Shown piece after piece: positions 41,308 through 50,906 of a stretch of 64,000 bases of DNA; the stretch's first letter is position 1, and every line of letters starts with the position of its first letter. The notes under the pieces were generated by a model, which worked only from the letters and a program-made list of their open reading frames with translations, was not told the origin of the DNA and did no database searches. The stretch covers positions 62,001-126,000 of the forward strand of contig NZ_RCTF01000002.1 of the NCBI RefSeq assembly GCF_003667445.1, given 5' to 3'. Position numbers and translations under genes: made by a program. The stretch is from Xanthobacter tagetidis. Its GTDB lineage: Bacteria; Pseudomonadota; Alphaproteobacteria; Rhizobiales; Xanthobacteraceae.

Positions 41308-42150
41308 TGGAAAACATCGCCGACATCGAGCGAGATCTGGTGCTGGAGGCGATCTTTCGCCGCCATCACTACGATTTCCGCGGCTATTCGGCGACCTCCA
41401 TCGCCCGGCGCCTGGAGCGGGCGCGGCAGGAGTTCGGATGCGCCACGCTGACGGAACTCCAGGGTCGTATCCTCTATGAGCCCCTATTGCTGCCGCGTCT
41501 TCTCGATATTCTCACCGTGCAGGTGAGCGAACTGTTCCGTGATCCCTCCTATTTTCGCACGATCCGGGAGACCGTGGTGCCGCATCTGCGCACCTATCCC
41601 TCGGTGAAGGTATGGATCGCCGGCTGCGCCAGCGGCGAGGAGGTCTATTCCCTCGCCATCCTGCTGCGGGAGGAAGGGCTCGAAGGCAAGGCCATCATCT
41701 ACGCCACCGACATCAACCCCGTGGCGCTTCACGGGGCGGAGTCGGGTGTCTACGACCTGGAGCGGGTGGTACAGTTCACCCAGAATCATCGCGCCTCGGG
41801 CGGAAAATCGTCGCTGTCCGACTACTACACCGCGGGCTACGGACGCATGGTGTTCGACAAGAGCCTCAGGGACCGGGTGGTGTTCACCTCGCACAATCTC
41901 GCCAATGACGAGGTGTTTTCGGAGATCCACTTCGTGTCCTGCCGCAATGTTCTGATCTATTTCGACCGGCCGCTCCAGGACCGGGCGCTCGGCCTGTTCC
42001 GCGATGCGCTGGTCCACGGCGGATTCCTCGGGCTCGGCCCGCGCGAGACCCTGCGCTTTTCCCGCTGGTCCGACGCCTTCGCCGATTTTGCCCCGTCGGA
42101 TCGGATTTACCGCCGCCGGATGACCGCCGACGCCGCGCGGGAGGTGACCC

Positions 42151-42164
<14 letters not shown>
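41307..42164 (+). CDS. cheR: CheR-type protein-glutamate methyltransferase
   Basis: A 285-residue SAM-dependent methyltransferase that adds methyl groups to glutamates of chemoreceptor-like proteins. N-terminal helices (LVLEAIFRRHHYDFRGYSATSIARRLERA) are followed by the catalytic domain: the SAM loop IAGCASGEEVYSLAI, TDINPVALHGAESGVY, FTSHNLANDEVFSEIHFVSCRNVLIYF and RFSRWSDAF. No CheB, CheW or receptor gene is present, so it may act in a non-chemotaxis signalling cassette with the two kinases, as seen in other CheR-hybrid kinase systems. It overlaps the next gene by 14 nt. Confidence 0.9.
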
Positions 42165-43998
<1,834 letters not shown>

Positions 43999-44113
43999 CC
44001 GGCGCACCCCCTCCGGTCGCCCGCGCCGCCGGCCTCGCCCGCCGCGCCGAACTCGCGCGCGGGGCGAACATGGTTTAATGCGGCGTCCAAGGTTCACAGC
44101 GCCGGCCGCCGAC

Positions 44114-45559
44114 ATGCACGATTCCGCCGTCTTCGCCTGGATGCTGTTCGCCGCGCAGGCCGTGCTCCAGCTTGTCTTCATCGTGCGCGCGCTGCTGCGC
44201 CCGCATCGCGAGCCGGCCTCGCGCTTCGCGTGGGTTCTGGTGATCGCGCTGGCTCCGGTGGTGGGCGTTCTCGCTTACGTCCTGTTCGGGGAGGTCAATC
44301 TCGGCCGCGGCCGCGTCGCGCGGCTGCATGCTGCCCTGAAGACGCTTCCACCGGCGGAGGGCATCGCCGGACCCTCGGCCGAGGCGGCCGTGCCGGAGCG
44401 ATATATCCCGCTGTTCCGGGTCGGCCATTCGGTGAACGGGTTTCTTCCGGTGGCCGGAAACCGGGCGGCTCTGACCCCCGATTCGGCCGCGGCCGTCGAA
44501 GCGATGGTCGCCGACATCGATGCGGCCCGGCACAGCGTCCACGTGCTGTTCTACATCTGGCTCGCCGATGGCAGCGGGCTGAAGGTGATGGCGGCGGTGA
44601 AGCGGGCCGCTGCGCGCGGCGTCGTCTGCCGGGTGATCGTCGACGACCTCGGCTCGCGCGCGCTGGTGCGCTCCGTCCACTGGCGCGACATGGCCGAGGC
44701 CGGGGTGCGCCTCGCGGCGGCGCTGCCGGTGGGCAATCCGCTGCTGCGCCCGCTGAAGGGGCGCATCGACATGCGCAACCATCGCAAGATCGTGGTGGTG
44801 GACAACCGCATCGCCTATTGCGGCAGCCAGAACTGCGCCGACGCGGCGTTTGCGGTGAAGGCGAAATATGCCCCCTGGGTGGATGTGCTGGCACGGTTCG
44901 AGGGGCCGATCGTGCGGCAAAAGCAGCATCTGTTCGCCGCGAACTGGATGTCGCAGGTCGACGAGGACCTGAGCCCGCTGTTCGCCGAGCCGCTGCCGGG
45001 CGACGCGCCCGGCTTCGTCGCGCAGGCCATCGGCTCGGGCGCGGGCGTGCGCTATTCGGCCATGCCGGAGACGTTCGTGGCGCTGATGAACGCGGCGCGG
45101 CGCGAACTGGTCATCACCACGCCCTATTACGTGCCCGACGAACCGATCCAGGCGGCCCTGTGCGGCAGCGCCCGGCGCGGGGTCTCGACCACCATCGTGT
45201 TCCCCGCCCGCAACGACTCCTGGATCGTGGCGGCGGCAAGCCGGAGCTACTACCGGGACCTGATCGAGGCCGGCGTCCAGATCCGCGAATATGAGGGCGG
45301 GCTGCTGCACGCCAAGACGCTCACCCTCGACGGCGAGGTGACGCTGATCGGTTCTGCCAATATCGACCGCCGCAGCTTCGAGCTGAACGCGGAGAACAAC
45401 ATCCTGCTCTACGATCCCGCCTTCACCGTCCAGATGCGGGCGCGCCAGCAGGTGTTCATGGACGCCGCCACAGCGGTGACGCGTGCGGAGGTGGAGGCCT
45501 ATGGCCGCCCGCGCCAGCTTTGGAACAACGCGATCGCCATGCTCGGCCCAGTTCTCTGA
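44114..45559 (+). CDS. cardiolipin synthase-like phospholipase D
   Basis: A 481-residue membrane phospholipid synthase. Two N-terminal transmembrane helices (WMLFAAQAVLQLVFIVRALL and WVLVIALAPVVGVLAYVLFG) precede two PLD domains with intact HKD motifs, NHRKIVVVDN with GSQN and LHAKTLTLDG with GSANID. Bacterial Cls enzymes of this type condense phosphatidylglycerol to cardiolipin. ATG 44114 is the best family start, but no clear ribosome site precedes it; ATG 44078 would add 12 residues. It follows the signalling cassette by 115 nt and may not belong to it. Confidence 0.87.
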   Translation: MHDSAVFAWMLFAAQAVLQLVFIVRALLRPHREPASRFAWVLVIALAPVVGVLAYVLFGEVNLGRGRVARLHAALKTLPPAEGIAGPSAEAAVPERYIPLFRVGHSVNGFLPVAGNRAALTPDSAAAVEAMVADIDAARHSVHVLFYIWLADGSGLKVMAAVKRAAARGVVCRVIVDDLGSRALVRSVHWRDMAEAGVRLAAALPVGNPLLRPLKGRIDMRNHRKIVVVDNRIAYCGSQNCADAAFAVKAKYAPWVDVLARFEGPIVRQKQHLFAANWMSQVDEDLSPLFAEPLPGDAPGFVAQAIGSGAGVRYSAMPETFVALMNAARRELVITTPYYVPDEPIQAALCGSARRGVSTTIVFPARNDSWIVAAASRSYYRDLIEAGVQIREYEGGLLHAKTLTLDGEVTLIGSANIDRRSFELNAENNILLYDPAFTVQMRARQQVFMDAATAVTRAEVEAYGRPRQLWNNAIAMLGPVL

Positions 45560-45674
45560 CAGGGCGCATGGCGCGGGCAGGCACCGCGCGTCCGGGACGC
45601 CGCACCCCCGCGCACGGCGCCCCGGCCACAGCCTCCGGCTTCGACCGTCGCCGGTGCGAAGCCAGGAGCGGGAT

Positions 45675-45703
45675 CCGGCCCGGCTGAAGAGCCGCCGGGC
45701 CGG
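45675..45703. terminator. 10-bp GC hairpin between convergent genes
   Basis: CCGGCCCGGC, a 9-nt loop and the exact complementary arm lie between the cardiolipin synthase stop and the stop of the FAA-hydrolase gene. It suits a bidirectional terminator, although no T-run is adjacent. Confidence 0.5.
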
Positions 45704-45723
45704 GTGTGACGTCGTTCGTCAGG

Positions 45724-46719
45724 TCAGAGCGCCACCACGGCGCCAATCTCAAAGCGCGGCGCGACGCGGGTGATGGCGTTCACCAGCGGCTTGCCGAACT
45801 CCGGAATCTCGATCTCGAACACGTCGCCCTCCTGGGTCCGGATGCCGTCGGCAAAGGACGCCACGGAGGTGCCGAAGAACTGCACGTGGACGTCGCCCGG
45901 TCGCAGGAACTGGTCGTACTTGAAGTGGTGGTATTCGAGGTTGTCCAGCGAGTGGCACATATTGTCCTCGCCGGTGGGGAACGGCTTCTCCCAGATCACC
46001 TCGCTGCCGCGGCGGATGCGCGCCGTGCCCACCAGATGGCGCGGCAGGGGGCCCACATAGAGCTCCGGCCCGTAGGAGCAGTGGCGCAGCTTGGAGTGGG
46101 AGAGATAGAGATAGTTCTTCTTCTCCATCACATGGTCCGTCGCCTCGTTGCCGATGGCGTAGCCGAGCCGGTAGGCCCTGCTGTCCGGGCCGATCACATA
46201 GAGGCCGACCACCTCCGGCTCCTCGCCCTCGTCGTCGGCGAAGGCCGGCACCGGATAGGGCGCGAACGGGCGCACCACGATGGCGCCGTCGCCCTTGTAG
46301 AACCATTCTGACTGGACGCCCGGCTTGCCGTCCGTGGGCTTGCCGCCTTCCAGGCCCCACTTGAACATCTTCATGGAATCGGTGAGCGTCTCGGCCTCAT
46401 CCTTCAGCTTCTGGTGCATCTGGCTGCGGGCGGCGGCGCTCGCGAGGTGGGTGAGGCCCGTTCCCGCGATCAGGCAGTGGGCCGGGTCGTCATGGTCGAG
46501 CGGCGGCAGGATGCGGCCTTCGGCGATGAGCTGCTCGTAGTCCAGCGTGCCGTCGGTTCCGAGCGCCTCCACCTTCGCGACGAGCGACACGCCGTCGGCG
46601 ATCGCCGCCAAAGCGAGCTCGCGGGTGGTACGCGCGCCGGCGATGCGCCGGATCGTCGCCCCGTCCACGACGCCGACGAAGCGCGCGCCATCGGCGGCAT
46701 CGAACTGAACCAGACGCAT
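45724..46719 (-). CDS. FAA-hydrolase-fold protein of the AraD1/GguC type
   Basis: A 331-residue enzyme of the fumarylacetoacetase superfamily. The N-terminal cap (MRLVQFDAADGARFVGVVDG) and catalytic domain with LIAGTGLTHLASAAARSQMHQ, EWFYKGDGAIVVRPF, DEGEEPEVVGLYVIGPD (acidic metal ligands) and IGNEATDHVMEKKNYLYLSHSKL resemble GguC/AraD1 proteins, found beside sugar transport genes and linked to sugar-acid dehydration. It is the promoter-distal gene of the TRAP operon, separated from dctP by a strong hairpin. ATG 46719 is preferred for GGAG eight bases upstream. The exact substrate is unknown. Confidence 0.82.
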   Translation of the reverse strand: MRLVQFDAADGARFVGVVDGATIRRIAGARTTRELALAAIADGVSLVAKVEALGTDGTLDYEQLIAEGRILPPLDHDDPAHCLIAGTGLTHLASAAARSQMHQKLKDEAETLTDSMKMFKWGLEGGKPTDGKPGVQSEWFYKGDGAIVVRPFAPYPVPAFADDEGEEPEVVGLYVIGPDSRAYRLGYAIGNEATDHVMEKKNYLYLSHSKLRHCSYGPELYVGPLPRHLVGTARIRRGSEVIWEKPFPTGEDNMCHSLDNLEYHHFKYDQFLRPGDVHVQFFGTSVASFADGIRTQEGDVFEIEIPEFGKPLVNAITRVAPRFEIGAVVAL

Positions 46720-46767
46720 GAGGATGCTCTCCATTGATGTTCTGAAAGGCCGCCGGGCGGGCGGGGA

Positions 46768-46804
46768 GGGGCGCCGGCCGGCCGCGCGGCCGGTTCGGCG
46801 CCCC
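46768..46804 (-). other. long intra-operon hairpin between dctP and the FAA-hydrolase gene
   Basis: A 9-bp outer stem (GGGGCGCCG/CGGCGCCCC) and a 7-bp inner stem (CCGGCCG/CGGCCGG) are separated by small bulges. Such stems after binding-protein genes commonly stabilise the upstream mRNA or reduce read-through, giving more binding protein than downstream enzyme. Confidence 0.55.
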
Positions 46805-46824
46805 GGGTCAGGTGGGGCTTGTGC

Positions 46825-47811
46825 CTATTTGGCGTTCGCCATGGCGTCGCGCGCCTGCTTCACCAGGTCCTCGCCGAGGATCTTGGTGTACTTCTCCACC
46901 ACCGGCTGGACCTTGGCGCGCATGCGGGCGTGCTCTTCCGGGGTGGGGGTGTTCACCTTCATGCCCGCCTTCACCAGCAGGACATTGGCGATGTTGTCGG
47001 CGGCATCGCGCGAAAGCTTGCGCTGGTAGACGGCGGATTCCTGCGCGGCCTCCATCACCAGCGCCTTGTCGGCGGCGGGGAGGGCGTCGAACCACTTCTT
47101 GCTCGCGAGTAGCACGAAGGGCGTATAGACGTGGCCGGTGAGGCTCAGGAACTTCTGCACCTCGTAGAACTTGCTCGCATAGATGAGGCCGACCGGGGTC
47201 TCCTGCGCGTCGACCGTGCGGTTCTCCAGGGCGTTGAACAGCTCCGGATAGGGCAGGGGCACCGGGTTGGTGCCGAGCGCGGCGAAGGTGTCGATGAACA
47301 GGGGGTTCGGGATCACGCGGATCTTGAGACCCGCGAAGTCTTCCACCTTCTCGATCGGCCGGCGGTTGTTGGTGGTGTGGCGGAAGCCGTTGTCCCAATA
47401 AGCGAGGCCGACGATGTTGAGGCCCTTCAGCCGCTCGAACAGAGCCGCGCCCACCGGGCCGTCCATCACCGCGTCGACCTCCTTGAAGTTCGCGAAGAAG
47501 AACGGCAGGTCGAAGATGCCGAATTCCTTGATGGCGCCGACGAGGTTCGAGGTCGGCCCCACCATGATCTCCAGGAAGCCGCCCTGGATGGAGGACTGCA
47601 TCTGCGGCTCGTTGCCGAGCTTGCCGTCCGAATAGGGGGTGATGGCGATCCGCCCGCCGCTCTTCTGCTTGACGAGTTCGACGAAGCGGTTGACGGCCTG
47701 GCCGACCGGGTGGTCCTCGGTGGGCACATAGCCGAGCTTGGTCTGGGCGCTGGCAACGCCCGCCGAGCAGGCGAGGGCGAGCGCGGCGGCGGCGATCTTG
47801 AACAGGCGCAT
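46825..47811 (-). CDS. TRAP transporter substrate-binding protein, DctP family
   Basis: The periplasmic receptor of a tripartite TRAP importer, 328 residues. The signal peptide is MRLFKIAAAALALACSAGVASA. The mature protein shows the DctP pattern: HPVGQAVNRFVELVKQKSGGRIAITPYSDGKLGNE, GPTSNLVGAIKEFGIFDLPFFF, the substrate-arginine region FAGLKIRVIPNPLFIDTFAALGTNPVPLPYPELFNALENRTVDAQETP, whose Arg binds a ligand carboxylate. The ligand is therefore an organic or sugar acid. GGAGG precedes the ATG. Confidence 0.9.
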   Translation of the reverse strand: MRLFKIAAAALALACSAGVASAQTKLGYVPTEDHPVGQAVNRFVELVKQKSGGRIAITPYSDGKLGNEPQMQSSIQGGFLEIMVGPTSNLVGAIKEFGIFDLPFFFANFKEVDAVMDGPVGAALFERLKGLNIVGLAYWDNGFRHTTNNRRPIEKVEDFAGLKIRVIPNPLFIDTFAALGTNPVPLPYPELFNALENRTVDAQETPVGLIYASKFYEVQKFLSLTGHVYTPFVLLASKKWFDALPAADKALVMEAAQESAVYQRKLSRDAADNIANVLLVKAGMKVNTPTPEEHARMRAKVQPVVEKYTKILGEDLVKQARDAMANAK

Positions 47812-47835
47812 GGCTTCCTCCGTTTTGATTATCGT

Positions 47836-49113
47836 TCAGTGCAACCAGGACGCCGGCACCGTCACCAGCGCCGGGAACAGGACCAGCAGGATCAGCACGG
47901 CGACCTCGGCGATGAGGAAGGGCATGACGCCCCTCACCGCGTCCTCCATGCGGATCTTGGTGACGCCGCAGACCGTGTTGAGCACCGCGCCCACGGGCGG
48001 GGTGATCATTCCGACCGCGGCGGCGATGATGAAGATGACGCCGAAATAGATCGGGTCGATGCCGGCGATCTTGATCACCGGCATCAGCACCGGCACCAGG
48101 ATCAGGATGGACGGCGTGAAATCCAGCGCGGTCCCCACCAGCAAAAGCACGATCAGCAGGACGAACATCAGCAGGGTCGGATACTCGATGATTCCGCTGA
48201 GCAGCCCGACCACCTGCTGCGGCACGTTGGCGACCGTGATGAGCCAGGCCGAGACCATGGAGGCCGCCACCAGGATCATGATGACCGCGGTCATCTTCGC
48301 CGCGCTCAGGAGCGAGACGTAGAGCCAGGCGGGGGTCAGCTCGCGATAGACGACGACGCTGACGAGGAAGGCATAGGCCGCCGCCACCACGCCGGCTTCC
48401 GTGGGCGTGAACACGCCGAACTTCAGCCCGCCGACGATGATGACGGGCAGCACCATGGCCCAGCCGGCCGCCTTGATCGCGGCCCACCGCTCCGGCCATG
48501 TCGCCTTCGGCAGCGTCTGGTGCCGGTCGCTGCGGCACAGCCACCACCAGGCGATGGTCAGCGCCACGCCGAGCAGGAGGCCGGGGAAGATGCCGGCGAT
48601 GAAGAGGCGGGTGATGGAGAGGTTCGCGGTCACGCCCAGCAGGATGAAGCCCACCGAGGGCGGGATGATCGGCGCGATGATGCCGGTGGCCGCCATCAGG
48701 CCGGCCGAGCGGTCCATGCGGTAGCCGGCCTTGCGCATCATGGGCGCGAGCATCACCGCGAGCGTCGCCGTGTCGGCGATGGCGGAGCCCGACAGGCTCG
48801 CCAGGGCGACGCCGGTGGCGATCACCACGTAGCCGAGCCCGCCGCGCAGGTGCCCGACGAGCGACATCGCGGCATTGACGATGCGGCGCGAGAGGCCGCC
48901 GGCATTCATCAGCTCGCCGGCGATGAGGAAGAAGGGGATCGCCATCAGCGGGTAGCTGTCGGCGCCGTCGATCAGCTTCTGGGCGAGGATCTGGGCGTCG
49001 AGATTGCCCATGAACAGCATCAGCGCCATGGCGCAGACGAGCAGCGCGAAGGCGATGGGCATGCCGATCGCCATCGCCCCGAGGAGCGAGGCGAGGAAGA
49101 CGAGGACCGTCAT
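47836..49113 (-). CDS. TRAP transporter large permease, DctM type
   Basis: The 425-residue ion-coupled transport subunit with about twelve hydrophobic spans. DctM hallmarks are MAIPFFLIAGELMNAGGLSRRIV, SGSAIADTATLAVMLAPMM, the PIIPPSVGFILLGVTA hairpin loop and ITPPVGAVLNTVCGVTKI. It starts 1 nt after the DctQ stop and ends 24 nt before dctP, so all three are co-transcribed. Confidence 0.92.
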   Translation of the reverse strand: MTVLVFLASLLGAMAIGMPIAFALLVCAMALMLFMGNLDAQILAQKLIDGADSYPLMAIPFFLIAGELMNAGGLSRRIVNAAMSLVGHLRGGLGYVVIATGVALASLSGSAIADTATLAVMLAPMMRKAGYRMDRSAGLMAATGIIAPIIPPSVGFILLGVTANLSITRLFIAGIFPGLLLGVALTIAWWWLCRSDRHQTLPKATWPERWAAIKAAGWAMVLPVIIVGGLKFGVFTPTEAGVVAAAYAFLVSVVVYRELTPAWLYVSLLSAAKMTAVIMILVAASMVSAWLITVANVPQQVVGLLSGIIEYPTLLMFVLLIVLLLVGTALDFTPSILILVPVLMPVIKIAGIDPIYFGVIFIIAAAVGMITPPVGAVLNTVCGVTKIRMEDAVRGVMPFLIAEVAVLILLVLFPALVTVPASWLH

Positions 49114-49114
49114 G

Positions 49115-49633
49115 TCAGTCGGCTCCGGCCGCGTGTTCGGGGGGAAGGCCCGCGTCCGCGCGCCCGGCCCTCATGTCCTGGATGGTGCGCCAGATGTCGG
49201 CGAGGATGATGAGGCCCATGAAGGCCGCGGCGACCAGGCCGGCGGCATACATGGTGCCGACCGAGATGCCGGAGATGGGCGCGAGGTTGTTCCAGTTGAT
49301 GACGGTCTGCACCCAGCTGCCCTGCCAGAGCAGCCAGCAGCACCACAGCATCAGCGCGCGGCTGACCCAGAAGCAGGCGAGACGCGGCCCCCGCGGCAGC
49401 CATCGGATGAGGGAATCGACGCTGAGATGCGCCCCCTCCTTCAGCGCGAGGATGGCGCCGAGAAAGATGATCCAGACGAAGATCAGCCGGGATACTTCCA
49501 CCGAGAAGGGGATGCCCGAACTGAAGGCGTAGCGTAGGACCACGTTCAGGAACACCATGAGGCTCATGGCGGCGATGCCGACCACGAGCAGGATTTCGAT
49601 GAGCTTGAACGGCAGATTGGCGATCTTCTGCAT
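49115..49633 (-). CDS. TRAP transporter small permease, DctQ type
   Basis: A 172-residue membrane protein with four transmembrane helices, the accessory subunit of the TRAP importer. The family block RYAFSSGIPFSVEVSRLIFVWIIFLGAILALKEGAHLSVD is clear. GGGAGG precedes ATG 49633; a longer frame upstream is Cys/His-rich and lacks a ribosome site. It is the first gene of the operon, divergent from the LysR regulator. Confidence 0.9.
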   Translation of the reverse strand: MQKIANLPFKLIEILLVVGIAAMSLMVFLNVVLRYAFSSGIPFSVEVSRLIFVWIIFLGAILALKEGAHLSVDSLIRWLPRGPRLACFWVSRALMLWCCWLLWQGSWVQTVINWNNLAPISGISVGTMYAAGLVAAAFMGLIILADIWRTIQDMRAGRADAGLPPEHAAGAD

Positions 49634-49912
49634 GAGCCTCCCCGGCGAATTCTTTGTTCCCTGTCCCGTTGATGGGCCAGGTTCGGCTTGAGCGGCGCAA
49701 TGGCAGAAAGAATGGCGGGCGGCGCCGCAATGCAGCATCCGAATTCGTCTGGCGCGGCCGTATTTCCTTTTATATATCGGAAATTTATACCATTTTTATT
49801 TGCAATACGCCAATCTGCAGTGCAGTATCCCGCTCAATGTAGAAGATAGGCAAATGTCTACCCTCTGCAAAATGACGGGTGCTGATAGCGATATAACAAA
49901 AGGCTATAACGG
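49634..49912. promoter_or_regulatory. AT-rich divergent control region of the TRAP operon and LysR gene
   Basis: From about 49740 to 49912 the DNA is markedly AT-rich compared with its surroundings. It includes a CTGCA-G-TGCAG inverted repeat (49815-49825) flanked by ATAC/GTAT, and a GGAAATTTATA stretch mirrored by TTTCC at 49770-49790. These are plausible LysR binding and promoter elements for the TRAP operon. No gene is present. Confidence 0.45.
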
Positions 49913-50902
49913 ATGTTGCCCTCGCTCAGCTCCATCGCTGCCCGTCTGCGTCTCAAGCACATCCGCCTGCTGGTGGCGATCGACGACGAAGGCTCGATCC
50001 TGAAGGCGGCGAAGCAGGTGGCTCTGAGCCAGCCGGGCGCCACCAAGGCGCTGCAGGAGATCGAGGAGGCGCTGGGGGCGCAGCTCTTCCTGCGCACCAA
50101 TCGCGGGCTGGAGCCGAACGAGCTCGGCCATTGCGTGATCCGCTATGCGCGCCTCATCTACACCGACCTCGGGCACCTGCGCGAGGACATGGCCGGCATC
50201 CTGGAAGGCCATGGCGGCCGCGTCGCCATCGGCATGATCATGGGCGCCGTGCCGTCGACCACGCAGGTGATCGCGCGGCTCCAGGCCAAGCAGCCCACCA
50301 TGTCCGTGAAGATCGTCGAGGACACCAGCGAGCGCCTGCTCCAGCTCTTGGACGACGGGCGGCTCGACCTCGCGGTGTGCCGCACCAGCATCAGCCATCG
50401 CAGCGACGCCTATGACGCGGTTGCGGTGCGCGAGGAAGAACTGGCGGTGGTGGGCCACGTGGACAATCCCTTCGTCCGGGCGCGCGCGTTGTCGTTGCTG
50501 GATCTCGCGTCCTCGCCCTGGGTCGCCTTCTCGGCCAACATGCCCATGCACCGCTATCTGGAGCGCGAGTTTCACGACCATGGCCTGCCGTTTCCGCGCG
50601 GGGTGGTGGAGACCACGTCGGCATTCGTCACGCTGTCGCTGATCGACCGCAACGCGCGGATGCTGGCGCTGATGGCGACCGACGTGGCTGACTTCTTCCG
50701 GCGCGCGGGGATGCTGAGCATCCTGCCGCTGCGCCTGCGCACCCGCAGCGATCCCTACTTCCTGGTGCGGCGGCGCGACCGCACGCTCTCCCCCGCCGCG
50801 CAGATGCTGGTGGAGGAGTTCAGCGGGGGCGCACTGGAGGCCGCCGTGCGGTCGGAGGACGAGGGGTCGGCGTGGCGCAGCGAAGCCGTGCCGACCGCCT
50901 GA
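49913..50902 (+). CDS. LysR-type regulator, GbpR-like
   Basis: A 329-residue LTTR. The N-terminal helix-turn-helix (LKHIRLLVAIDDEGSILKAAKQVALSQPGATKALQEIEEALG, FLRTNRGLEPNELG) is of the sugar-responsive GbpR subgroup, and the effector domain follows. It is divergent from the TRAP operon and convergent with the molybdenum-hydroxylase run (4-nt gap), so it probably senses the imported acid or a product of it. AAAGG near nine bases upstream is a weak ribosome site. Confidence 0.85.
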   Translation: MLPSLSSIAARLRLKHIRLLVAIDDEGSILKAAKQVALSQPGATKALQEIEEALGAQLFLRTNRGLEPNELGHCVIRYARLIYTDLGHLREDMAGILEGHGGRVAIGMIMGAVPSTTQVIARLQAKQPTMSVKIVEDTSERLLQLLDDGRLDLAVCRTSISHRSDAYDAVAVREEELAVVGHVDNPFVRARALSLLDLASSPWVAFSANMPMHRYLEREFHDHGLPFPRGVVETTSAFVTLSLIDRNARMLALMATDVADFFRRAGMLSILPLRLRTRSDPYFLVRRRDRTLSPAAQMLVEEFSGGALEAAVRSEDEGSAWRSEAVPTA

Positions 50903-50906
50903 GGCC

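Noticed and set aside
38079..41369. A very long minus-strand open frame opposite the hybrid kinase
   Set aside because: It is the shadow of a high-GC gene: His/Gln/Arg-rich translation, no domain, no ribosome site. The plus-strand kinase has full motif support.
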